Shown one piece after another: positions 21,842 through 34,084 of a stretch of 34,084 nt of DNA (the first letter of the stretch is position 1; the number at the start of each line of letters is the position of its first letter). The translations under genes were made by a program, and so were the position numbers. The notes under the pieces were generated by a model. That model ran no database searches. It worked only from the letters and a program-made list of their open reading frames with translations, and was not told the origin of the DNA. Source of the DNA: Perkinsus marinus ATCC 50983 (lineage: Eukaryota > Perkinsozoa > Perkinsida > Perkinsidae); contig NW_003200605.1 in the NCBI RefSeq assembly GCF_000006405.1, positions 14,410 to 48,493 on the forward strand. The letters are read 5' to 3'.

Positions 21842-22120
21842 ATGGATCCCTCCCTCTACTTGAGCGACTATGTTCTGACACTATCACAAGCACTTGGCTA
21901 CCTTCAACATCAGTACTGTGTGCCGAATTCACATGCGAAAGTCATGAGATACTTCTCTGACGTCAAGGTGGACAATGGTGACATCAACATTTACGATTGC
22001 CTCGACCGTATCGAATCTGCTGTAACAGCAGTGCTGTTGCTATGTGTGCGAGTGCTGGCCTCCATTTACGACCTAGTCAAATTACTCTACACTATCGTGA
22101 AGGCCTCTATCCCACTCTGA
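21842..22120 (+). CDS. Possible 92-residue protein with C-terminal membrane helix
   Basis: It starts MDPSLYLSDYVLTLSQALGY and ends with a hydrophobic helix (AVTAVLLLCVRVLASIYDLV, KLLYTIVKASIPL). The frame is open further upstream, but this is the first ATG. An AG (CTTACAG) 22 nt upstream could accept a leader. Head-to-head with the 21325-21748 gene. Not recognised; it may be spurious. Confidence 0.35.
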   Translation: MDPSLYLSDYVLTLSQALGYLQHQYCVPNSHAKVMRYFSDVKVDNGDINIYDCLDRIESAVTAVLLLCVRVLASIYDLVKLLYTIVKASIPL

Positions 22121-23130
22121 GGCACTCTGCAGACGAGAACTACGCGGATCTGCGCGCACTCCGGGAGCGGCCCTCTCAATGAGAGTGAGCGGCTCTCATC
22201 TTCAGCGGCCGGGTCTACGAAGCCGTCTTGAAGACGGCGTCTTCACGGTTGAGGCTCCCCGGGGTGTCCCCGAGGAAGCTCGTCCGGGACCAGGAACATC
22301 ACACGGACCAGAACCAGAACCATTAACCATCGTACCAGTGCCAATAAAACACATAGCTTAGCTACGGATAAGGCTCCGCCTTATATTGTCTATTCCGCAC
22401 AGGCACGGCCGCACAGGTGGGCAAGAACAAAAGAAGGTAGCCGACGATGGATGAACGGAGTCGATTTACATATATCGATACAATGCAGCTAACAGATTGG
22501 CCAACAGGAGCGGGCAGTTCCTCCTACCACAACCATGTANNNNNNNNNNNNNNNNNNNNNNNNNNNNNNNNNNNNNNNNNNNNNNNNNNNNNNNNNNNNN
22601 NNNNNNNNNNNNNNNNNNNNNNNNNNNNNNNNNNNNNNNTGCATCACACGTAATTTGGTGAAGGTCAATAGAGCCGTCTCGGGGTTATTGACGGACATCG
22701 TCTAGTGATGTTGAAAGTAGCTCCGCCGAATCGACAGTATCGCTTGTTAGTAACAGTGGCAGAGCTCGCTAGATGACTCGTGCTCAGCGTCGCTATATTC
22801 TCGCTCGCTCCATAACTATCATTCCTCGATGTTCAGCTCTACAGATAAGAACGTTGATTAGCATGCTCCAATGTGTGCACGTGACTCACGTGACGTGAGT
22901 ACTATCGCATGCGTGTCGCTCCATAGCTTCGCACGCACGTACAAGTGGAGGAGCCGAACTAGTTGTTATTGGCAGAGGTATGAGTCTACTACTTGTTAGT
23001 CCATTCTTACCTCACTCCTTGTCGGCCGTGTTGGTGACGTTTTCAAGCAATCATTCGCGAGCCTCGATCTTGAGTCATTCGGTGAAGGATCGGACTTGTT
23101 ATCATGATATCAGTTATTTCACCATCCTTG
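22121..23130. other. Noncoding stretch including the assembly gap
   Basis: Contains palindromes at 22173-22185, 22222-22238 (GCCGTCTT-G-AAGACGGC) and 22368-22384. After the gap there is no recognisable gene. Confidence 0.4.
22540..22639. other. Assembly gap, 100 N
   Basis: Exactly 100 undetermined bases, the conventional placeholder for a scaffold join of unknown length. Order and distance across it are not certain. Confidence 0.99.
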
Positions 23131-23313
23131 ATGTTCTTCCGTGCCGCTGCAGTAGCTCTTCTATCCCTAGCCCACGTGTCTGCCTCCTCTTGTGGACCCA
23201 ACAAATGCATCGGCTTCGCATTTACTGGTGGATTCCGCTGTAACTGGAAGACTGGGAAATGTGGAGCCGGTCTATTGGGTCTAACCCCGACCGACGTGGA
23301 TTGTGCTTGTTGA
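23131..23313 (+). CDS. Small cysteine-rich secreted protein
   Basis: 60 residues from the preferred ATG: signal peptide MFFRAAAVALLSLAHVSASS, then a 40-residue mature peptide with six Cys (CGPNKC, RCNWKTGKC, DCAC), enough for three disulfides. An earlier in-frame ATG at 23104 would add nine residues, but an AG (GATATCAG) between the two ATGs is a likely leader acceptor. A decayed relative of the signal-peptide part lies at about 23395-23470. Role unknown; small Cys-rich secreted peptides are often inhibitors, toxins or host-interaction factors, and nothing here decides between them. Confidence 0.55.
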   Translation: MFFRAAAVALLSLAHVSASSCGPNKCIGFAFTGGFRCNWKTGKCGAGLLGLTPTDVDCAC

Positions 23314-23394
23314 TTAGAAATCGGGTGAGATATGATGTAACCTATTCTTGCACTTTACACGATGAGTGCTTCATTTCTGCTGTCTTGACCCTGT

Positions 23395-23470
23395 TCGTTC
23401 GAGAGCGGCCACCTCACCGTCCTCCCGTGCGGGTGTGGTAGCTCTCCTATCCTTGATCCAGTATTTGGTG
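23395..23470 (+). pseudogene. Remnant duplicate of the cysteine-rich gene 5' part
   Basis: GTGGTAGCTCTCCTATCC and TTTGGTGTCTCCGC line up with GCAGTAGCTCTTCTATCC and CACGTGTCTGCCTCC of the gene 260 bp upstream, with CACCTCACCGTCC against TTTCACCATCC before them. The start codon is not kept and the mature part is not recognisable. Confidence 0.5.
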
Positions 23471-25749
23471 TCTCCGCATCATGAAGGCGTCCTACCGGCG
23501 CGAAACACGCCTGGTTGATGCCGTCTGCGCCTCACAGAACATTGAGCCATTTCTTGAGAGTGCTCGTTCGAGGACATTAACTTCACGCATGAGCACCGCA
23601 CTCGGTGGTGAACTCATTTGAGTCAAGTAGTATGTCCAACAAAATGATTCTGAGGTCGGTTCGAAGGCAAGTATGCTGCCTATTATATGTAGTCTAGATG
23701 ATGTAGATTCTACATTGTTCTACATTGTAGAACAATGCTTCTTTCGAAACGCGATTACGTTGTTGTGTTCAACTTGAAGTCAATTTGTAGCAAATCTGCA
23801 AATAGGAGTCGACTTGAACAACGATGTCTATCGAATCGATAGACATCGATAGTATCAATGACAATTCATCATATCTTAACGGTCGCGTACTATCCGGCAG
23901 GCTGTAAACCAAGTAGGGGCTGTAAGACCGCCATACTATGACGATGTTTGAGATCTTGCCTCAGACTCAAACGCGCGCGAACATTTGTGTTGAGTGTTGA
24001 GCAACCATATGGTTGGACCGTTCCCCTGCATGGTGAGAGTAGCGGAGAGACAAGACGAGAGCCACGATGTTATTAACGCAAGCAGTGTCTCAGCCACCGA
24101 GCCGATTTGATTTGATTTGATTTGATACTCGCGTATGTCTTCTGCCAGAAGACTTCTGGAGCCAATTAAAGTGTTCACCTCTCCGAGTCCGAGCAGTCGG
24201 AAGAGTAGACTTCCCCCCGGGAAGTTCCCGGGCTCGAGAAATTTCCGTGCATTGAAATGCTCCTACACTCCGAGTGCCGAGTCCGAGTACTCGGAGCGAC
24301 ACTCGGACTTGTAAATTCCGTCTTGGCCCAAGACGGAATTTACAAGTCCCAAGACTCTTGGGACATTTCTTCTCGGAGATTCTCATTGAAGTGTGAGTAA
24401 TCCGAACTCTGAGTAGCACATTTTTCTGAGGCCCTCAAGCTTTCTGCTCGATGTGGCGGCCAAATCGCTGGCATAGACAAGAATCCACTAAGTGAGCCAA
24501 GTTGTTGCCGGAAGATCAGCCTCAGGTTCAGCAAATCACCAAAGATCTCCAGGTCTGCTCATCCAGAGAGGTCCACGACTCTCTCCTTGATGCTCCATCG
24601 ATGCTCTGGGAGCACCTTTCGTCTCAACTGAGTAATACTTCAAATCTAGAGATGGAATACGATGATCTGGAATCCCGTCATGTGCAGCGCGGCGCCACTG
24701 GCCGCCAGTGACTGGCGTCATGATGCAGCATAAAGGAGTAATCGAACGAGTTACTGTTGACGGTCGCCGGTATGTGAATTCACTCGCACATATGATCAAC
24801 ACGATCCGCCATTCGTCCTCCATCGCCAGTGGGACTTACTGCCTCTTCGATGGAAGGTGAACGATTTGTGGCCGAGCCTGTGCCCTCCATAGCAGTGTCA
24901 GCAATGAGGGCTTCGAATAGGGCGTCGAAGTAGTCACGATCGCTGCCCAGCTTGATGCTACGCACCAACCAGTACTTCCCCTTAGCAGATATGACCGCGA
25001 GAGCACTCGCTAACCAAAGCAGAGGTCGAATGGGAATCCCATGTACCAGACCTGTGTGAAGCACCATGCTTAAGATCGCCCTTGCGAAGTCCAAGGGTGC
25101 TTGAGCAGTCGTTGAAGTCCAACGGTTGGACTCCCGCAGCGACATTCCCGCTGCCTTCAACCCCTACGTCATTGGATACCATAGCCGAAGCCCAGTTAGA
25201 GAGGAATGCCTTAACCCCTCTCAGGGGTATGGTTCCGAACTCCAAGAGCCTGGCCAGGAGATAATCCGTCTGAGCCGAAGATATCAGGCTAGGGTCGAAA
25301 TCAAGTGAGAAGGATTTGAAACCGGGACCAAGAGTGAGAGATGTTCTCCATTTCCTAATCTCTGTGGCGTCTTGGGGTCAGGGTGCTCCGGCAAAGGAAA
25401 AAATGAGCGAGGAAATGGCGAAGTGGCAACGAAGTGGCAAGAACTGGCAAAATAGGCGTTTCCACAGGGAAAATTTCTTGGCCCGCCTGTTGGCGGTCCT
25501 GCAGAGAATTTTCACCTTATAGGGCAATGATCGCCTGTAATTCAGGTCTGCAGAGCGGCTCTGCCAGAGCCTCTCACACTGCTCAGCCAAAGAGTTTAGT
25601 CCCCCCCCCCTGCTACGACGTGACCGCCCAATGAAGTTCAGCTTTGTGTTAACGATGTTAAAAGGTCTCGAAACGTCTAGCCGTCTCAAGTAACAATTGG
25701 ATAGAGTCATACTTGATCTGTCGGGCACCAATCTCTCTACGGATCTCTT
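23471..25749. other. Low-coding region rich in perfect palindromes
   Basis: No gene supported. Perfect palindromes at 23713-23737, 23823-23847, 24137-24153, 24209-24232 (two overlapping), 24282-24295, 24305-24349 and 24346-24364; a (GATTT)4 run at 24103-24124. Minus-strand stretches at 24800-25245 read weakly like protein and may belong to the retroelement remnant that follows. Confidence 0.5.
24305..24364. repeat. 45-bp perfect palindrome overlapped by a second
   Basis: 22-bp arms around a single C (24305-24349; the arm begins GGACTTGTAAATTCC), then GTCCCAAGA-C-TCTTGGGAC (24346-24364) sharing four bases with the first. Confidence 0.88.
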
Positions 25750-26424
25750 CCCGCAGCTTCACAATGAACTGCAACTGCAACTGAAGGTCATTGACCTAGT
25801 CGATCCATTCTCCTCCTGGGAGGCTGTCACATAGATGTTAGGGATCAACTTCTGCAGATCATGATGGAGGTCCAGAAATCGCACAGAGAATTCTTCTACT
25901 GTCTCATCAACATTCTGAGACATAGCATTGAACCTGGTGAGTAGTCTACTCACCAGGTTCAATGCTATGCTCGATCTAAGATCGAGTCTCGATCATCGAG
26001 AGTCTTTTCCTCCTTAGGTTTCGCTCTTTCAGAAGATAGGAAACTCAACTTTTTTGCAGTTGTTAGTAACAACTTGTTACGACAGTCCTCTTCCGACTTG
26101 GCACTCGCGACTCGCGAGTCGCGAGCTCAGAATGATACTGAGACTCAGCTAACCTCACCAGATCGAAAGCCCTCTTATCTTGCATCACTTGCTGTTTCAG
26201 CAGAGCAACCCAATTGATGCGAGAAGTCATCTAAATCATCCGTCGATCTGTAGCCGGCAGAACGACATTAGGTAATCTGAGGCCAACAATAGTTGCCGAT
26301 GACGATGATGAATCATTGATGATGGCCGATTATCACGAATCTGAGTCTTCTGAGCCACCACTTCTGTAAGCTGTGTCAGCTTATCATTCAATGCCTCAAT
26401 CTTCACAGTGGGAGCATCAGACAT
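25750..26424 (-). mobile_element. LTR-retrotransposon gag-like remnant (broken)
   Basis: Minus-strand text begins MSDAPTVKIEALNDKLTQLT and later has a retrotransposon-gag-like stretch (SQNVDETVEEFSVRFLDLHH). This suggests the capsid part of a Ty3/Gypsy-like element. No LTRs, reverse transcriptase or integrase could be recognised, and the copy is broken and old. Palindromes (25921-26001, 26104-26125) lie within it. Confidence 0.4.
25921..26001. repeat. Chain of three back-to-back perfect palindromes
   Basis: 25921-25969 (24-bp arms, 1-nt centre, arm begins CATAGCATTGAACC), 25970-25986 (CTCGATCT-A-AGATCGAG) and 25987-26001 (TCTCGAT-C-ATCGAGA) abut with no base between them. A further even palindrome of 22 bp, CTCGCGACTCG plus its complement, lies at 26104-26125. 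Confidence 0.9.
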
Positions 26425-27514
26425 TTCTCGGCTCAGCCCCCGAATGTTGTAGGGTTCAGGACAGATATGAACTTAGTAGTGATTCTATACCTTTCAGAAA
26501 TCTTTTTGGCGGATTAGGCTACCGATTCAGCGGATAAGGAAGTCACCTTCGCGGATAGGGCCCTCCATTTAGCGATGAGAGTCGAATAGCGAAATCAATT
26601 TCGCGAATAAAGACATCAATTTCATGATTAAGGAATGTAATTTCACGAACAAGGACATCAATTTCGGGGTTAGAGTTCCATGTACATAAAAGATTCTTCG
26701 TGCTGCTAGAATTGAGTGATAACGTGTAAACGAATCCTTCATGCTGCGCAGAAACATCCTCCCCGAAATTATTTCTGGGAAGATGTAGCCCAGGCGGAAC
26801 CAATGACAGCAATGAAAGCTCATAGGACAGTCCTCGCTAGTATCGCATCGTAATCTCTATTACCTCACCTGATCGTGTTACAAGCTACACGGGATGTTAC
26901 TTAGATCTGGAACGAAATTATCTACTCGTGATCGCTGTGCTTTCTGTCACGATTCAACAGGTTTAACTCCCTCTACACCTCCGTCTAACGACGCGACTGA
27001 ACCACCAAGAAGTACATCTACTTCGAGATCACTACTTGTTTCTTCAACTTCGCCCCTAAGTCGTCCCGTACAGCTGCAACGGCTCGCAGCCCCAGGCTGA
27101 AATGGATAAGATAAGATGCCTTATTACCTATTATGGCTATCCCAAGTGTTGTTGAGTCAACCAGTGCGGGTGTTAATACTAACAACTCTATGCCACATAG
27201 ACTATGTGCATGCGTGCAATTTTATAGTAACACGTGTAATGTTTTTACGGTGGTCCCTGACTTATTACTGCTATATCTGCTGTGCCACGGCTGCCCACAA
27301 TCCATTGCCAATCATTTATAGCTATTGAATGGCAATGGTCTAGGCACATTGGTGTTCAATACCTTTTCTTTGCGAACTTCCATCTCGGCCTCCTTCCTTC
27401 GATGTGCCTGCGTGCAATATTGCACAATCGGCTGTCCTCTGGCGCGCGTTGTTGCGTTTTTTGCCCAGATTTGTCGCAACATCTGTTTGAATGCCACCTT
27501 CCCCAGAAGTGAGC
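26425..27514. other. Upstream flank of the helicase; degenerate tandem repeat at 26500-26680
   Basis: From about 26500 a 22-25-nt unit related to GGACATCAATTTCGCGAATA recurs about six times with decay. No supported gene; a short plus-strand open stretch at 26894 (MLLRSGTKLSTRDRCAFCHD) is element-like. CTTCCCCAG at 27498-27506 is a good candidate leader acceptor for the helicase ATG at 27515. Confidence 0.45.
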
Positions 27515-30038
<2,524 letters not shown>

Positions 30039-31996
30039 GGATGTCATGAAGTGGCTACTTCACTGGTTCTCATTTCTCGTCCCCTATCAGGTATTGGCGA
30101 CCGGGTTTCTGAGAGATGAATTGGAGTAATGTGTGATGAGATGTTGCGAATTTGATTTGCTGATCTGCTGTGAATCTGCAGTGTTCTTTCGGAAGCTGGG
30201 CTTTCTACGTTTTTCATATATATTGTTGAGTTGTTACGGGCGAGGGAAGTGTCAGAAAGGTACGGTGTTGACACGCAGGTTGCAGTTGAGTATAGCCGTT
30301 GCAAATTTGCAACCTCTGTCACGGCAGAGTCTCACTATCCGGACTTGGATCGGAGTTGTCATGGTCAGCAGACGAGAGCGAGTGATCGAGAACGAATGCA
30401 AATTCATGGCTGATAATACCTACTACATGTTATTCACCCGATGCCTGTCTCTCGCTCAGTGACATTGGCGCCAACAAGGAAAAATGTTTGCCGTTGTGGA
30501 TGGTCAGGTGAATTTCACGGACAGTATGAATATGTCGGTCCCGTCTTCGGGTTTTTTGTACAAGCCAGCTGTATGGTTCAAAACGTGTACTTAATGCTTC
30601 GGTCCAACAGCAGAGTTACGGGAGTAATTTATGCGGAGTTCTCGTTATTGCTAGACTTACTGTGGTTGTTTTTAACCGCCAGCGGTTTCGTCTTTCGGTG
30701 TTCGATGAAGCTGGTATGAGATACCATTCGGCTGCATGTATTACTAGGAAACTTTCCTAAGGAAAGAAATTAGCAGGTTTCGGGAAATCTTTCCCGCGCT
30801 AGCTAGCATGTTATTCTCACCTGAAGGGGAATTCAATACCTGAGTTTAAAGCTTTTATGAGAGTTCTAAGAGTGTAGTTGTCAATTGAATATTCCTCAAA
30901 TAATTCCTTAATATCGGACGACGATGATAAGCGTTCATTGATCACCCAACTAGCTATGTCTGCACCCTTATCAGAACTCTTGCCGCTATGTATCATAACC
31001 ACACTTATTAGTGAACATAATGCCTAATCTATTGATGATTTCCGAAACCATACCTTTGACTATGTTACTTAACATACGAAGTATAATCACTAGCGGCTGG
31101 TAAGTCTCAACACAGTGTACTAACTTAAGCTGTAGCCTAAGTCCCAGGCCAGTAAGAATCAGAAGCTTAACTCACTCCTGTCCTTAGTCTAACCTTTAAG
31201 AGCACTAGGCAAGTGCTCGAGCAAGGCCTCAGCACGCATGCAGAAATACGTGACGCCACCGGTGTCACGGCGCACAATACAATAACAGTAATAACACAGC
31301 AATACAGTCAAATATAAACACCGCAAAGCCGTATAATGTTTCATGAGTCTCCGTACACTGCGCTGGAGTGCACAACGGCCCGTAATAATTACGACATAAT
31401 TTAGGAGTCTACACTTGTAGACTACAAGGAATGAGGTTATACGTTGAGACTTGTTAAATTGCGACATGTATACTCTTCGGTAGACGCAGGACTGTCCTTT
31501 ACTCCCCCTCGCGGTGAGGGCCTCACTCACAGTAGCGGAAGGCAGGTCGTTTTAAGACGTGTGAAAAAAACCCAAGTCGTAAAATTTTACCCGTGCGAAA
31601 GCATCCCAAGAATTTAGTACAGAAGTGGAAGTAAAGTTTTACCCGGTGTCAAAAGTTTCTTTATCGGAAAAAATAAAGTGAGTAAAAACGTGCAGAATTT
31701 GGTACAACAGTGGACATTTTACCCACTACAAAACTCAATCGTTTGCGTGCGAAAAAGTCCTGATCCGGCATAAATCGCTCACCTATCATCGTTCAGTACA
31801 AAAGTGGTTTAGTACAGAAGTGGAGACACGCCCCCCCATGCAGAATCGATCGAACAATCGATTTCCAGCTAACCGTCCCTCAAGCAACAACTTGTACTCT
31901 TCTTGTTATTAACGAACTCAACCCTCTCCAAATCAGTTCTACAGCAACCAACATGGACCACAGGAACACATCGCGCGCGCCAAGATGATCGATATG
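30039..31996. other. Mostly noncoding interval between helicase and the five-exon gene
   Basis: No firm gene. Minus-strand text at about 30840-31060 is protein-like in two adjacent frames (SNIVKGMVSEIINRLGIMFT, then SSDKGADIASWVINERLSSS), perhaps an old coding fragment. Overlapping palindromes lie at 30746-30758, 30752-30766 and 30781-30796. The repeat cluster at 31550-31830 is listed separately. Confidence 0.4.
31550..31830 (+). repeat. Cluster of TTAGTACAGAAGTGG motifs
   Basis: TTTAGTACAGAAGTGGA occurs near 31614 and 31810, with variants TTTGGTACAACAGTGGA near 31698 and TTCAGTACAAAAGTGG near 31793; TTTTACCC accompanies three of them. Irregular spacing, so not a simple satellite. Confidence 0.55.
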
Positions 31997-32578
31997 TCAA
32001 TTTAAGGCAAAACAAAACTCCTTCCCAAACCAACGACTCTTATCCTTGTCCCTAAACTTGTGAGCATGAACTAACGAAGGCCGTTTGGGATCCCACGGCT
32101 CTACGGGAACAGCCGACGCCTCTGAAAAGTGTAAATATTGACGGAAAAAATAAAATCAAAAACATTCCTCACCGTAACAACGTCCACAGCTTCGCCAATT
32201 CCACATTTCTCGAGGCATAAGCCACTGACATGAACATCCAATTCTCATATGAGAGTTGAAACACAGTTTCCCACTTTTTCTCTTTTGCATCGCTCCGCCG
32301 CGATTTCCGCCCGCCTGACTTCCTTCTGAATCTTCTTCCACCCACAGTAGGGAGCTTTTCGCTCACAACAAGCGAACCTGCCGAGATCGACAATTGCGAA
32401 ACTCATATTCTCTCCAGAGTTGCATTTTCACTCGTGAATGAACACTGGCGTTGAGGAATAGCAAGATGTATCAAGATGAGCAAGATACTCACCTTTCCTT
32501 GGTGCTACTCCTAGCTCGAGCCACAGCCGCTTCCTCAACTCTCGCCATCGGGGCTACATCGATTTTAGGGTGCAACAT
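31997..32578 (-). CDS. Five-exon gene for a 126-residue basic protein, function unknown
   Basis: Exons 32578-32493, 32444-32378, 32325-32275, 32224-32173 and 32121-31997 join in consistent phase; introns are 48, 52, 50 and 51 nt with GT/AG ends. They total 381 nt, ending in TGA. The product begins MLHPKIDVAPMARVEEAAVA, has a long charged helix (QKEVRRAEIAAERCKREK), a Trp/Cys segment (MWNWRSCGRCYEASA), then PVEPWDPKRPSLVHAHKFRD and ends KEFCFALN. Size, basic charge and one long helix would suit a mitochondrial ribosomal or assembly protein, but I recognise no family. ATTAG four nt before the ATG is a fitting leader acceptor. The regular intron lengths are the main evidence that the gene is real. 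Confidence 0.6.
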
Positions 32579-32880
32579 CTTTCTAATTTGCAATTTTCCG
32601 AAAACCGGGGGAGTTTCTGTAGTCGGGAGGTGCATAAGTGGATTAGACAGAAATCGCTGATACCACAGACGGTCCGACGCAAATATTTCATCCTGGAATA
32701 CGAAATACTACAAAAAACCTCTTCAATTCATTCACACATTCTTCTGTCAAAACAGCACTGTCATTGCGCCTCGATCGTCTTAACGGAAGAAGGGACAATA
32801 GCAACGTCACAGGAAGGTAATCAAAGCTTAGCTTTCTAACGAAGGCTTGCGTGGAAAATGTGTTTTGGATTTTTACTAAA

Positions 32881-32937
32881 ATTGGAAATTCCTGAGCTCG
32901 ACTGAAAATTTTTTAGTCGAGCTCAGGAATTTCCAAT
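32881..32937. repeat. Perfect 23-bp inverted repeat with 11-nt loop
   Basis: The left arm 32881-32903 (ATTGGAAATTCCTGAGCTCG...) and right arm 32915-32937 are exact reverse complements around GAAAATTTTTT. This is the only palindrome here with a loop of ordinary hairpin size together with long arms. Confidence 0.85.
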
Positions 32938-32984
32938 GCTACATTATACAGATTTACGCACGAAGAGAGGTCAAAGTGTTCAAG

Positions 32985-33060
32985 AACCCGCAAGATTTGT
33001 CTCTCATCCTCACCAACACACGTAGTTGGTCATATACCTATTTCTTCACACCACCTGGGA
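32985..33060 (+). repeat. Dispersed repeat family, copy E
   Basis: CTCACCAACACACGTAGTTG, GTCATATACC and TTCACACCA keep the order of the family core. Worn. Confidence 0.35.
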
Positions 33061-34042
33061 GAATCTACAGTTGGAGTTAACCCATAAGAGATCGACCTGT
33101 CGGTGACCAGTGCCGCCAAAGCTAGAAGTAAGTCTCACCTGAAGTGTTCATAGGCCCGTAAATAACATGAAAAATATAATTGGAATTCCGAACAAATGGA
33201 AGTAAACTGAGGCAACTTCAAGTTCGTCTTGTACAAGGCGACCGAGGAGCGTCTTCATGGGGTGCGCCCAGCTAGGCTGTAGAGGACGCTTCTACCACCC
33301 TTGTAGATGCGCCTCAGCTGCTGGAGTCACCATTCTCATCACCGACGGCCCTACGATAAAGTTACCTCATCCATACTGTTGGTCTCCGCGGGGTTGTCAT
33401 GTCAAACAACGCATTCAGCTGGATGGCGAACCATGGAGAGAGTATGTTGCCTGTTCATATCGTTGCCCAACTGCTCTGTAACAAGGCTTATGCGGTGGAG
33501 ACGAAATAAAGACGTATTATGGAGTGGCCGCTGGAAAGGAGTGAAGATTATAATCAAAATTATAGACCATGGGCGATTGATTCTCAGCTTAATGGCACCA
33601 ATCCACAAGCCTGCACATCTCTGCTCGCCTGACTCTGATGATGGTTAGTCTGAGCGAACAACATCATTTAGCTAAAACTATGAGCGCCATTCTCATCGGG
33701 GGAGCTGGCCGTTTCTCACAGAGCCGTTTCATCTACACAAGGCGAAGCGGAGCGGCGCGGTTGTATCTTAACTATTTCCAGACCGTTTGGGTGATTTGTT
33801 CCGACTCACGGCGGGCCAGTCGGACGAGAATACTGGAGCGAATGCCATTCGTGATTACGCTTCACAACTACCAGTTCCACAACACCGGAGTAGACAGATG
33901 GGAGTCTTCTAAGATAAGGATACGGAGTCGGTCTTCTGCGTGCAAAGATACGGATCAAGTTGCCCCAGCCCACCGGGTAATACTTTGTCATTACTACTGT
34001 GAACTAGACTTCCGTAGGGCTCCCACGGAAAACACACGAAGA

Positions 34043-34069
34043 TCCACCAGACGAGGCTCGTCTGGTGGA
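34043..34069. repeat. Perfect odd palindrome, 13-bp arms
   Basis: TCCACCAGACGAG, then G, then its exact reverse complement, near the window end. Confidence 0.85.
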
Positions 34070-34084
34070 ACGGTGGGCAAGAGG

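Larger units (their letters stand above)
32579..34084. other. End of window, no firm gene
   Basis: Contains the long hairpin at 32881-32937, a repeat-family copy near 32985-33060 and a 27-bp palindrome at 34043-34069. A plus-strand open stretch at 33257-33481 (VKQRIQLDGEPWREYVACSY) may be a relic exon. Confidence 0.4.

Noticed and set aside
24103-24124. (GATTT)4 run as a telomere-like repeat
   Set aside because: Four copies only, internal, and not a known telomere unit.
32156-32393. Single-exon minus-strand frames at this place
   Set aside because: They are partial or shifted readings of the five-exon gene; the spliced reading is phase-consistent across four introns of nearly equal length.

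Overview
The window looks like nuclear DNA of an alveolate protist, most likely a perkinsid (Perkinsus-type). Evidence: the elongation GTPase is the EF-1alpha-like protein EFL, the form carried by dinoflagellates and perkinsids; the beta-tubulin is alveolate-like; several genes are cut by many introns of only about 40-60 nt; small secreted proteins recur; and several start codons lie just downstream of a pyrimidine-rich AG, as expected where mRNAs receive a trans-spliced leader. The genus is inferred; no rRNA or spliced-leader gene is present to confirm it.

Layout. 1-1480: no gene supported. 1481-2896 (-): EFL. 3039-5413 (+): a type II membrane glycosyltransferase of the GT61/DUF563 kind in about 12 exons, divergent from EFL. 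5649-6554 (+): secreted protein with an alpha-crystallin (HSP20-like) domain. 7317-8665 (-): beta-tubulin carrying one frame break. 8860-9570 (-): decayed alpha-tubulin copy immediately upstream of beta-tubulin. 11421-16036 (-): seven-exon TRM5 tRNA (guanine37-N1)-methyltransferase with long AT-rich introns full of repeats. 16215-16433 (+): possible small secreted peptide. 16600-17443: transposon-type Ulp1 protease debris. 18003-18998 (+): secreted protein of unknown function. 19.2-27.4 kb: low-coding region with mobile-element debris, an assembly gap, two or three small genes and a striking density of perfect odd-length palindromes. 27515-30038 (+): DDX5/Dbp2-type DEAD-box RNA helicase in about 15 exons. 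31997-32578 (-): a compact five-exon gene of unknown function. The rest is noncoding or relic.

The most interesting signal is in the introns. Short introns in unrelated genes share sequence: an 18-nt core around TGGCGCGTGAC occurs in two glycosyltransferase introns and one helicase intron, and another set of introns (glycosyltransferase, helicase and a small secreted gene) carries a tRNA T-arm / Pol III B-box sequence, in either orientation relative to the host gene. This is the pattern expected of introner-like elements, mobile sequences that create introns, possibly of tRNA/SINE ancestry. By contrast the TRM5 introns are 114-971 nt, AT-rich, and one holds a tandem array of partial copies of the next exon's acceptor region.

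The housekeeping genes (EFL, TRM5, helicase, tubulin) serve translation, RNA metabolism and cytoskeleton and show no sign of being one pathway; gene order looks incidental apart from the alpha/beta tubulin tandem. Exon boundaries were worked out by hand from reading frame, GT/AG and family conservation, and were not checked with transcripts.
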